Below, in pieces: positions 18,679 through 25,875 of a stretch of DNA of 64,000 nt. Every line of letters begins with the position of its first letter. Position 1 is the stretch's first letter. Source of the stretch: Actinophytocola xanthii (GTDB lineage: Bacteria > Actinomycetota > Actinomycetes > Mycobacteriales > Pseudonocardiaceae); the NCBI RefSeq assembly GCF_001921205.1, contig NZ_MSIE01000014.1, positions 124,001 through 188,000 of the forward strand, read 5' to 3'. Made by a program: the position numbers and the translations under genes. The notes below the pieces were generated by a model. The model was not told the origin of the DNA, searched no databases, and saw nothing but the letters and a program-made list of their open reading frames with translations.

Positions 18679-19719
18679 CTACATGGCTTCGATGTCCGGC
18701 CAGCGCAACACGGTCGAGCCCCAGGTGAGGCCGCCGCCGAACGCGCCGAGCAGCACGCGCTGCCCCGCCCGCAGCTCCCCGCTCTCGGTCGCGGAGGTGA
18801 GCGCCAGCGGCACCGATGCCGCCGCGGTGTTGCCGAACCGGTCGATGTTGCGCACGAACCTCCCGACGGGCACGCCGAGCATGTCCGCCACGCCGTTGAT
18901 GATCCGCACGTTCGCCTGGTGGATCACGAACCGGTCCACGTCGTGCAGTCCGATGCCGGCCTTGCGCAGCACGGCCTGCGCCGAGCCCGCCATCTGGAAG
19001 ATCGCCTTGCGGAACACGGCCTTGCCCGCCATCGTGAAGTACTCCGAGCCGGCCGGCGCCGGCGTCACGGTGGATCGCTGCCGGGAGCCCCCGCTCGGCA
19101 CCATGATCAGATCCGCGTCGCGGCCGTCGCTGCCCAGGTCGAACGGGCCGAGTGCGCCCGGCTCGTGCGCCGATCCCGCCCGCAGCACGACAGCGCCGGC
19201 ACCGTCGCCGAAGATCGCCGCGGTGTTACGGCAGTCCGGGTCGAGAATGGTCGAGAACGTGTCCGCGCCGATGACCAGCACCTGCTCGGCGACCCCGGCC
19301 GCGATCAGGCCCGCGCCGGACGCGAGGCCGTACAGGAAGCCCGTGCACACCGCGTTCACGTCGTAGGCGGCACAGCGTTCGAGCCCCATCCGGTACGCCA
19401 CGTCGGGGGCCGTCGCCGGGCAGGGCCGGTCCGGGGTCGTGGTGGCCAGCACCAGCGCGTCGACCCGGTCGGTGTCCGCGGACTTCAGCGCGCGCTGACC
19501 GGCCTCCACCGCCAGGTCGGAGGTGGACATGCCCGGATCCACGATGTGGCGCTGGTGGATTCCGGTCCGTGCCCGGATCCACTCGTCGGAGGTGTCCAAC
19601 CGGCTGGCTATCTCGGCGTTGGAGAGCACCCGTGGCGGCACCCACGCGCCCAGCCCGGTCAGGACGGCCGCCGTGCCGCCGGGGCCGGGGAACGGAAGTA
19701 CTCGCGCTGTCGCGTTCAC
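18679..19719 (-). CDS. 3-oxoacyl-ACP synthase III (KAS III/FabH-like)
   Basis: A 346-residue protein starting at GTG 19719 (GAGGAGG upstream, GTGA overlap with the diiron gene). Catalytic residues are Cys125 (NAVCTGFLYGL), His in IHQANVRI and Asn in DRFGNTAAAS. EWIRARTGIHQR (~46-57) is the FabH signature. It condenses an acyl-CoA starter with malonyl-ACP. With its own ACP and KAS II it likely starts a dedicated acyl chain; the starter cannot be predicted from sequence. Confidence 0.9.
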   Translation of the reverse strand: MNATARVLPFPGPGGTAAVLTGLGAWVPPRVLSNAEIASRLDTSDEWIRARTGIHQRHIVDPGMSTSDLAVEAGQRALKSADTDRVDALVLATTTPDRPCPATAPDVAYRMGLERCAAYDVNAVCTGFLYGLASGAGLIAAGVAEQVLVIGADTFSTILDPDCRNTAAIFGDGAGAVVLRAGSAHEPGALGPFDLGSDGRDADLIMVPSGGSRQRSTVTPAPAGSEYFTMAGKAVFRKAIFQMAGSAQAVLRKAGIGLHDVDRFVIHQANVRIINGVADMLGVPVGRFVRNIDRFGNTAAASVPLALTSATESGELRAGQRVLLGAFGGGLTWGSTVLRWPDIEAM

Positions 19720-20660
19720 CGCAGGGCCTCCTCGAGACCGATGAAGCGGAGCCGGGACTCCTTCATCTCGGCCGACCACCGATCGGCGGTGGCCAGCCGT
19801 TCCTCCGGCGTGGTGTCGACCAGGCGGCGGCCCGGCCAGATCTCGTAGTCGCCGACGACGTCCGCGTGCTCGGTCAGCCCCTGCTGGAACAGGACCTCGC
19901 GGCGCAGCACGATCTCGTGCACCGGCAGCACCGTCCACATGTGCATGCCCGCACGGATCAGCGAGACCACCCTCGGCCGGTCACCGGGGTTGGCCAGCAG
20001 GTGCTCCCGCGCGATCGACGCTCCGACGGTGAGGTGCCGGATCTCGTCGATTCCGGCACCGCGGTCGATCTCGGCCGCGACCGGGTCCAGCGGACGCCAC
20101 TTGCGCTCGGACAGCTCCGCGGCCGGCGCGAGTGCCCCCTCGATGATGATCGCCATCATCACCACTCCGCCGACGAAGTCCTCGCGCATGACCGCGAGGC
20201 CGAACTCCTCGAGCGGGTCGAGTACCGCGCGGACGTCCGCGCCGGCCACCGCCTCGAAGTCGGTCACGCCCAGGGCGAGCAGGTGGTTGCGGAACACCAT
20301 CGCGTGCCGTGCCTCATCGAGCAGCTGGGTGGCGTAGAACTCCATCGTCGCGGTGTCCGGCGCCGAGGCGACCAGGTACGACAGCGCGCGGGCCGCCTTG
20401 TCCTCGGCCACCGAACGGAACGCGTACTCCTGGGCGATCGCCTCCCGCAGCGGTCCGGGGGAGCGCATGAGAGCCGGCACCGCCAGGGCCGGGTCGTACC
20501 CGTCCGGCCGACCGGCGAGCGTCCCCTGCGCCACGTTCTCCAGCCAGTACCGCAGGTTCGCCCGGCGCGCGGTCAGCTCCGTGCTGACCGCGCCCTCGAG
20601 CAGACTGGGAGCGGTATCCCAACTGGTTTCCAGGGCCACGGGCCCGGTCGGGGTGCTCAT
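19716..20660 (-). CDS. Ferritin-like diiron oxygenase (VlmB-type candidate)
   Basis: A 314-residue helical protein with a full carboxylate diiron ligand set: Glu86, Glu116-x-x-His119 (LLDEARHAM), Glu174 (IIIEGAL) and Glu206-x-x-His209 (GIDEIRHL). The overall layout resembles the actinobacterial group annotated as VlmB-like. VlmB of valanimycin biosynthesis is reported to oxidise an N-alkyl-N'-seryl hydrazine by four electrons to the azoxy group. The ATG at 20660 overlaps the stop of the upstream membrane gene (ATGA), so the two are translationally coupled. That coupling to a membrane protein of the right size supports the azoxy role. An amine-oxidising AurF-like role is the main alternative. 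Confidence 0.75.
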   Translation of the reverse strand: MSTPTGPVALETSWDTAPSLLEGAVSTELTARRANLRYWLENVAQGTLAGRPDGYDPALAVPALMRSPGPLREAIAQEYAFRSVAEDKAARALSYLVASAPDTATMEFYATQLLDEARHAMVFRNHLLALGVTDFEAVAGADVRAVLDPLEEFGLAVMREDFVGGVVMMAIIIEGALAPAAELSERKWRPLDPVAAEIDRGAGIDEIRHLTVGASIAREHLLANPGDRPRVVSLIRAGMHMWTVLPVHEIVLRREVLFQQGLTEHADVVGDYEIWPGRRLVDTTPEERLATADRWSAEMKESRLRFIGLEEALR

Positions 20661-21139
20661 GACGTTGCCAGCCCTCGTGTTGTCACGGGGCGCAGTGCCC
20701 GGCCCTCGACCTCGGCGGCCAGGCGGACGAACGCGGGGTGCGGTTCGGGCTCGAACCGGACGGCGAACGGCTTGAGCGTGTTGCCGAACAGGGCCCGGTC
20801 CCCGCAGAGGTGGATCGGGATCGCCAGCAGCGCCCATTCCCACCCGGCCACCAGCACCCACACCGCGACCAGCGCCGCCTGGGTGGCGAAGCTGTGGGTC
20901 AGGTTGTAGAGCACGTAGTAGGCCTTCGGGATCCGCCCCGTCTCGCTGCGCCGGTAGGCGAGTGCGCCGGGGAGGTACCCCACGAGGTCGATGTAGGCGA
21001 ACAGCAGCACCGCCGGCAGCCACCGCACCTCGCCGAGGTGCAGCACGAACAGCGTCACGCACACGCCGAGCGCGATCGCCTGCTCCAGGCGCATCAGCCC
21101 GTGGGTGACCCGGGTGTCGAACCGGTTGACCGCGTCCAT
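20657..21139 (-). CDS. Small polytopic membrane protein, DUF4260-like (VlmO-role candidate)
   Basis: A 160-residue protein with about four membrane segments (~21-38, 40-58, 80-98, 100-113). Polar residues sit inside or next to them: FAYIDLVGYLPG, YNLTHSF and IPIHLCGDRALFGNTLK. This arrangement resembles DUF4260 (RLEG start, PDLS-GYL, YN-xx-H and AHIG-x-DR motifs) and suggests buried His/Asp catalytic or metal residues rather than a simple anchor. It overlaps the SRPBCC gene by one base and the diiron gene by four. In valanimycin biosynthesis the membrane protein VlmO makes the N-N bond from an O-seryl hydroxylamine. The role is inferred from context; I cannot confirm homology with VlmO. Confidence 0.55.
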   Translation of the reverse strand: MDAVNRFDTRVTHGLMRLEQAIALGVCVTLFVLHLGEVRWLPAVLLFAYIDLVGYLPGALAYRRSETGRIPKAYYVLYNLTHSFATQAALVAVWVLVAGWEWALLAIPIHLCGDRALFGNTLKPFAVRFEPEPHPAFVRLAAEVEGRALRPVTTRGLATS

Positions 21140-21603
21140 CAGGCTGCCCGGTCCAGATCCGTCAGCGCCTCGCCGCCGCCGAGCACCGAGGCAACGCCGA
21201 ACAGCCCGGCCAGCACGTCGCGGACCACCCGTTTGATCACCCGCTCGGCGATTGGGTCCATCAGCCCGGCGAGGCTCTCGATGCCGAAGTCCCAGGACGC
21301 GGTGAACCGGACGACGCAGCCGCCGACGCCGGGTACCAGCTGCCAGGACCCGGAGAACGACGCGAAGTCGCCGTCCGACTGCTCGAACTCGATCCGCAGC
21401 CGGCCGGTGTCGACCGCGTCCCGCTCGGTCCACCGCAGCAGGCCCCGGCGGAAGTTCACCACCCAGGAGGTGCCGTGCTCGTGCGCCTCGACCTGCCGCA
21501 CGTCGGCGGCCAGGCTCGGGAACCGCTCGAACTCGGCAATTCGCGCCAGCGCGGTGCGCGGGTCCCGCTCCGCGATGTGCACGGTCAGTGCCACGTTCCG
21601 CAT
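21139..21603 (-). CDS. SRPBCC-fold protein (polyketide cyclase/lipid-transport type)
   Basis: A 154-residue START/SRPBCC-fold protein of the Polyketide_cyc/COQ10 type: a helix-grip fold with FERFPSLAADVRQVEAHE near 25-43 and a long C-terminal helix (MDPIAERVIKRVVRDVLAG). Such proteins bind hydrophobic ligands; some cyclise or dehydrate polyketides. It is tightly packed in the operon (10 bp after the aminotransferase, 1-base overlap with the membrane gene), so it probably handles the alkyl intermediate. An enzymatic role is not assured. Confidence 0.75.
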   Translation of the reverse strand: MRNVALTVHIAERDPRTALARIAEFERFPSLAADVRQVEAHEHGTSWVVNFRRGLLRWTERDAVDTGRLRIEFEQSDGDFASFSGSWQLVPGVGGCVVRFTASWDFGIESLAGLMDPIAERVIKRVVRDVLAGLFGVASVLGGGEALTDLDRAA

Positions 21604-21612
21604 CCGTCCTCC

Positions 21613-22857
21613 TCAGTCCAGCACCGCGCGCGCGGCGCGCTCGAACGCGTCCAGCAGGAACTGCAGGTCGCGGTCGTCCAGCAGGGCGGGCGGCGTGAGC
21701 CGCAGCACCCGTTCGGAGTTCAGCGAGTGGTTGGCGATCACGCCGGCCGCCATCAGCTCGAGCAGCAGCTCGCCGGCGAGGCCCTCCACCGCGCACTCGA
21801 CCCCGATCAGCAACCCCACGCCGCGGACCTCGGCGACGGCATCCCCGAGCACGTCGGTCAGCAGGCGGCGCAGCTCGGCCAGCAGCCGCTCACCCAACCG
21901 CGCCGCCCGCGCCACCAGGTCGTCCTCGCGGATGGCCGTGATCGCGGCCCGTGCGGCGGCCATGCCGAGCGGCGCCGCGGAGAACGTCGAGGTGTGGATG
22001 AACGGGTCGCGGTCGAACGGCGCGAAGGCCGCCTCGGTCGCCACCACGGCCGACACCGGCAGCACTCCGCCGCCCAGCGCCTTGCCCACGAGCAGGGCGT
22101 CCGGGACGACACCCTCGCGGTCCGCGCCCCACCAGGTGCCGAGCCGGCCGAGCCCGGTCTGGATCTCGTCCAGCACCAGGAAGGCGCCGTACCGCCGGCA
22201 GACCCGCGCCACCTCGCGCAGGTAGCCGGCCGGTGGAACGACGACCCCGGCCTCGCCCTGGACCGGTTCGACGATCACGCACGCCTCGCCCCCGAGCGAG
22301 GCGAGGGTGGTCGTGAGCGCGTCGGCGTCACCGAACGGGACGTGGCTGACGTCGGGCAGCAGCGGGCGGAACGGGTGCTGGAACACCGGCCGAGCGGTGG
22401 CCGACAGAGCGCCGAGCGTCTTCCCGTGGTAACCGTCCACCATGGACACGATGTGTCGTCTCCCGCCGGCCCTCGCCAGCTTGAGCGCCGCCTCCACGGC
22501 CTCCGCGCCGCCGCAGGCGAAGTGCACCCGGTCCAGTCCCGCCGGGGTGGTGCCGGCGAGCGCCTCGGCGGCGAGCGCGGCCTGCGGCTCGAGGAGCAGG
22601 CGGGTGGCGACCGGGTTCTCCTCGAGCTGCGCGCGGACCGCCGCCAGTACCCGAGGGTGCCGGGCGCCCATCAGGAAGACGCCATAGCCACCGCAGTTGA
22701 GCAGCTCGCGGCCGCTGGCCGTGCGGACCCAGGCGCCCGACGCGGAGACCTCGACGTCGCCGCCGAACATCTCGCCGAGGGCGGCCCGCGCCGAGGAGAG
22801 GTGCCGCCGGTAGCCGGCCAGCACCGCCTCCGCCGGAGCCTCGAGAGCGGTGGGCAT
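21613..22857 (-). CDS. Class III PLP-dependent aminotransferase
   Basis: A 414-residue fold-type I enzyme. CGGAEAVEAALKLAR (~115-129) binds the PLP phosphate, DGYHGKTLGALS follows, Asp230 in VLDEIQTGLGR contacts the pyridine nitrogen and Lys259 in LLVGKALGGG forms the Schiff base. Class III enzymes transfer amino groups to and from terminal aldehydes and omega positions (ornithine, GABA, diamines). The ATG overlaps the upstream stop (TGATG). In this operon it would make a primary alkylamine from a fatty aldehyde, the substrate needed for N-hydroxylation. This is inferred from neighbours. Confidence 0.88.
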   Translation of the reverse strand: MPTALEAPAEAVLAGYRRHLSSARAALGEMFGGDVEVSASGAWVRTASGRELLNCGGYGVFLMGARHPRVLAAVRAQLEENPVATRLLLEPQAALAAEALAGTTPAGLDRVHFACGGAEAVEAALKLARAGGRRHIVSMVDGYHGKTLGALSATARPVFQHPFRPLLPDVSHVPFGDADALTTTLASLGGEACVIVEPVQGEAGVVVPPAGYLREVARVCRRYGAFLVLDEIQTGLGRLGTWWGADREGVVPDALLVGKALGGGVLPVSAVVATEAAFAPFDRDPFIHTSTFSAAPLGMAAARAAITAIREDDLVARAARLGERLLAELRRLLTDVLGDAVAEVRGVGLLIGVECAVEGLAGELLLELMAAGVIANHSLNSERVLRLTPPALLDDRDLQFLLDAFERAARAVLD

Positions 22858-23996
22858 CAGGCCACGACCATCGGGTAGCCCGCGTAGTAGTCCAGCAGCC
22901 CGCCGGCCACGCTGGTGCGCGAGGGCGGGTGGAACGCGATGGCCTGGACGGCCGCGACCAGGTAGGCGATGTCGGTGGTGGCGACGAAGGCCATTCCGCC
23001 CAGGAGCTCGACGGCCTGGCTCGCGACCGCGGTCACCGCGTCCTGAACCGCGAAGCGGGTGACGAGCGAGGTGGCGAGGGCGTCGTTGTCGGTCTCCCCG
23101 GCCATCATCCGCCGGGCGAGGCCCTCGGTGAGCGCCGCCGCCGACTCGATCCGCACCGCCAGCGCCGCCCGGTCCGACACGCTGCCGCGCGCACCGTGCA
23201 GCACCTTCTCCACCAGCAGGCTCGCGATGCCGGTGTAGGCGGCGCAGACGTTGAGCTGGAACCAGATCAGGCCGACGGTCGTGAGCCGGTCCATGGCGTC
23301 GGCGAGGGCCGGCTCCGGGGCGATGATCTGCTCGGGGGAGACCAGCACGTCGGTGAGCCGCACCTCGTTGCTCTCCGCGCCGGCCAGGGCGAACGTGGAC
23401 CAGAACGGGTGCACCGAGATGCCGGGCGAGTCCGCGGGGAGCAGCAGCAGACCCATCGCGGTCGTCCCGTCCGGCTGCTCGACACCCACGCTCGCGGTGA
23501 GTAGGTCCATCGAGATCGAGAGGCTGCACGGCTTCTTCGCGCCGTTCACCAGGTATCCGCCGTCGACCGGCACGGCGGTCATCGTCGGCGCCAGGATGCC
23601 CTGCGCCGAGCGGCCCTCGGCGAAGCCCGAGGCGACCAGCAGCCGCTCGCCGACCACCCGCCGCAGCAGCAGGTCCTCCCCGTCCGACTCGGTGCGGACC
23701 AGCTCGGCCAGCGCGAACAGCGTGCCGAGCGAGAAGTGGTGCATCATCGTCGCCACGGTCATCGACGGTGCCGTCGCCGCCAACGCGCGGACGACCCTCG
23801 CCGCCTCCAGCGGCGAGGCGTCCAGACCGCCGTAGTTCCGCGGCACCAACAGGTTCGTCCCGCCGTGCGCCCGGAAGATCTCGATCGCGGCGCTGTCCTC
23901 GGACTCCAGCTCGGGTAGCGGGATCTCGGTCAGCTGCTGGCGCAGGCCGGGCAGCAGCTTGTCGCAGACCTGCCGGTCGGCCTCCATGAACTGCAT
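22857..23996 (-). CDS. Acyl-CoA dehydrogenase-superfamily flavoprotein, candidate amine N-hydroxylase (VlmH-type)
   Basis: A 379-residue protein with the three-part acyl-CoA dehydrogenase fold (helical N-domain with NLLVPRNYGGLDASPLEAARV, beta-domain with GYLVNGAKKPCSLS, helical C-domain). The C-terminus lacks the YEG-type segment carrying the catalytic Glu of many dehydrogenases and ends PPSRTSVAGGLLDYYAGYP. Dehydrogenase-fold monooxygenases commonly lose this base; isobutylamine N-hydroxylase VlmH is one of them and uses reduced flavin from a partner reductase. The length matches. ATG 23996 behind GGGGAGATGAC, one base after the upstream stop. A true dehydrogenase using a Glu elsewhere in the fold is not excluded. 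Confidence 0.7.
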   Translation of the reverse strand: MQFMEADRQVCDKLLPGLRQQLTEIPLPELESEDSAAIEIFRAHGGTNLLVPRNYGGLDASPLEAARVVRALAATAPSMTVATMMHHFSLGTLFALAELVRTESDGEDLLLRRVVGERLLVASGFAEGRSAQGILAPTMTAVPVDGGYLVNGAKKPCSLSISMDLLTASVGVEQPDGTTAMGLLLLPADSPGISVHPFWSTFALAGAESNEVRLTDVLVSPEQIIAPEPALADAMDRLTTVGLIWFQLNVCAAYTGIASLLVEKVLHGARGSVSDRAALAVRIESAAALTEGLARRMMAGETDNDALATSLVTRFAVQDAVTAVASQAVELLGGMAFVATTDIAYLVAAVQAIAFHPPSRTSVAGGLLDYYAGYPMVVA

Positions 23997-23997
23997 G

Positions 23998-25641
23998 TCA
24001 TCTCCCCTGTCGGTCGAGCCTGTGGTAGGCGTCGAAGACCGCGTCGCGCGGCCTGATCCCGGTAGCCCGAGAGACGCCCTGGAGGTGCGAGCTACGCAGC
24101 ATCGGGTAGTTCGCCTCCCCGAACACGCCGCCGGTCAGCCCGGTCCCGCCGTGGGTGGGCAGGTAGGGCAGCCAGCCGAGGTGCGAGTCATTGATCTTGA
24201 GCAGGCCCCCGTTGCGGGTCCGCGCCAGGAACCGGTCGACGACTGCCTCGTCGTCGGCCCACAGCGAGTTCCGCAGCCCGTAGGGGTTCGTCCCGACGTG
24301 GTCGAGCACCCGGTCGAGCAGGTCGGGGCCCGGCTCCGCCACGATCACGGGCAGCAGGGGGAAGAACGTCTCGGTCGCCACGGCGTCGATCTCCCGGCAG
24401 CCGGCCAGGCCGTCCACCCGGAGCACGGTCGGCTCCAGGAACGGGCCGGTGTCGGACGGTTCGCCGTCCACCTCGAGCCGCCGGCCGCCGTGCACCAGGC
24501 TCGCCCCCCGCTCGAGCGCGTCGCGGAGATAGGCGAAGAACCGTTCGCTGCGCAGCACCGGGGAGAGCAGCACGCCCTCCTGCCAGGGGTAGCCGGGCCG
24601 GATCCGGCCGGCGGCCTCGGTCAGCCGCGCCAGCAGCTCGTCGGCGACCTCGGGGTGGACGACGACCTGGTTGGGGGCCATGCAGATCTGGCCCGAGCCG
24701 AAGAAGCACTCGGTGAGCGCCTCCACGGCGAGGTCGAGGTCGGCATCGCGCCACACCACGACGCAGTCGTTGCCGGCCAGCTCGAGGATGGGCTTCTTCC
24801 CCCGCGCGACGCACTCCCGCTCCAGCTCGAGCCCGCGCTCCACGTCCCCGGTGAAGAAGATGTCGTCCACTCGCGGGTCCTCCAGCCAGGCACGCAGGAC
24901 CGGACCGGGGCGGGCGCAGAAGAAGTTGAGCGTCCCGGCCGGCGCGTCGAGCTCGGTCAGCGCCGGCACCACCAGCTCGCGCAGGGCGAACAGCACGCCG
25001 AGCGGGGCGCTGCGCGGGGCGCGCAGGACAACCGCGTTGCCAGCCAGCAGGGCGGTGATCCCGAACAGGGCACTGGCCGCCGGCGCGTTCGACGGCGGGT
25101 TCACGCATACGACGCCGTCGGCGACCCGGCGGACCGTGAGCTCCCGTCGGCCGATGCGTACGGAGCTGTGCAGCTGCCCCGCGCAGTACGCGAGGGTCTC
25201 CGGACTGAACAGCTCGACGAGCCCGGCGACCTGCCAGCGGGCGAGCGCGACCGGCGAGCCCTCGGCCACCAGCAGCTCCACCAGCTCCTCGTGGCGTGCC
25301 AGCAGGCGTTCCCGGACCAGCTCGCCCAGCGCCATCCGGGTCGACAGGGGTGTTGCCGCCCACTCCGGTGCCGCCGCGGCCGCCGCCTCAGTCGCGGCGG
25401 CGACGGTCTCGGCGTCGGCGACCGCGCACCGCCCGACCACGTCGGTCGCCGGGACGTCCTCGCCCCGTTCGAGCCGGCGCTTGCGGGTGAGGCTCGCGAA
25501 GACGTCGGTGAGGACCGAGCCGCTGTGCACGGTGTAGAGGTGGTGTGCGGAGTCCACGTCGCGGCCACCGACGTAGGACCGGAACGTCGGAACCGGTACG
25601 TCGTACGCCGGCACGTCGGCGTCAGGCAGGCTCAGCGTCAC
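23998..25641 (-). CDS. Aldehyde dehydrogenase-superfamily oxidoreductase
   Basis: A 547-residue ALDH-fold enzyme that opens the minus-strand operon. It has Glu287 (ILELAGND) and Cys320 (FFGSGQICMAPN), the FFTGDVERG cofactor loop and a longer N-terminus than typical ALDHs. PPSNAPAASAL replaces the usual PWNYP cofactor stretch, indicating a divergent subfamily. Acyl thioester reductases share this fold; with both Glu and Cys present the direction cannot be decided. Followed by a flavoprotein and an aminotransferase, a role in making or handling a fatty aldehyde for amination is plausible. GTG 25641, AAAGGA ten bases upstream. Confidence 0.8.
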   Translation of the reverse strand: MTLSLPDADVPAYDVPVPTFRSYVGGRDVDSAHHLYTVHSGSVLTDVFASLTRKRRLERGEDVPATDVVGRCAVADAETVAAATEAAAAAAPEWAATPLSTRMALGELVRERLLARHEELVELLVAEGSPVALARWQVAGLVELFSPETLAYCAGQLHSSVRIGRRELTVRRVADGVVCVNPPSNAPAASALFGITALLAGNAVVLRAPRSAPLGVLFALRELVVPALTELDAPAGTLNFFCARPGPVLRAWLEDPRVDDIFFTGDVERGLELERECVARGKKPILELAGNDCVVVWRDADLDLAVEALTECFFGSGQICMAPNQVVVHPEVADELLARLTEAAGRIRPGYPWQEGVLLSPVLRSERFFAYLRDALERGASLVHGGRRLEVDGEPSDTGPFLEPTVLRVDGLAGCREIDAVATETFFPLLPVIVAEPGPDLLDRVLDHVGTNPYGLRNSLWADDEAVVDRFLARTRNGGLLKINDSHLGWLPYLPTHGGTGLTGGVFGEANYPMLRSSHLQGVSRATGIRPRDAVFDAYHRLDRQGR

Positions 25642-25672
25642 TGTAGAACGTTCCTTTGCCGTTGTGCAGGCG

Positions 25673-25688
25673 GACTCGAATTTGAGTC
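25673..25688. promoter_or_regulatory. Near-palindrome in the promoter of the biosynthetic operon
   Basis: GACTC-GAATTT-GAGTC, 14 of 16 positions symmetric, 32 bp upstream of the operon's first start codon (25641). A likely regulator site, partner unknown. Confidence 0.35.
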
Positions 25689-25775
25689 TGACAAAGGGTT
25701 CTGATATGCCGCTGACAGCGTGCTCGGGAAGCGTTTTCCCGGCTGACGACGGCCTGACCCGCGGGTCGCGCGCCG

Positions 25776-25805
25776 TTGTTCACACGGTCGATCGAGCTTG
25801 ATAAT
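25776..25805 (+). promoter_or_regulatory. Sigma-70-like promoter for the LPG-synthase-C gene
   Basis: TTGTTC (25776-25781), an 18-bp spacer and GATAAT (25800-25805), about 70 bp before the ATG at 25876. GATCGA and TCGATC arms (25790-25795 and 25805-25810) frame the -10 element and could bind a regulator. Confidence 0.4.
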
Positions 25806-25875
25806 CGATCCCATCGCCGCAGGTGGCGGGGCAGATGAGGCAAGGTATCAGCCGGACGGGAGCGGTGGGTCAGGG

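Noticed and set aside
17188-19719. Aromatic type II polyketide synthase
   Set aside because: Only one KAS II with an active-site Cys, no chain-length factor, ketoreductase or cyclase set. Fatty-acid-like assembly fits better.
25798-25875. N-terminal extension of the DUF2156 protein from a TTG
   Set aside because: No ribosome site, overlaps a plausible -10 element, and the extra residues are unlike the family.
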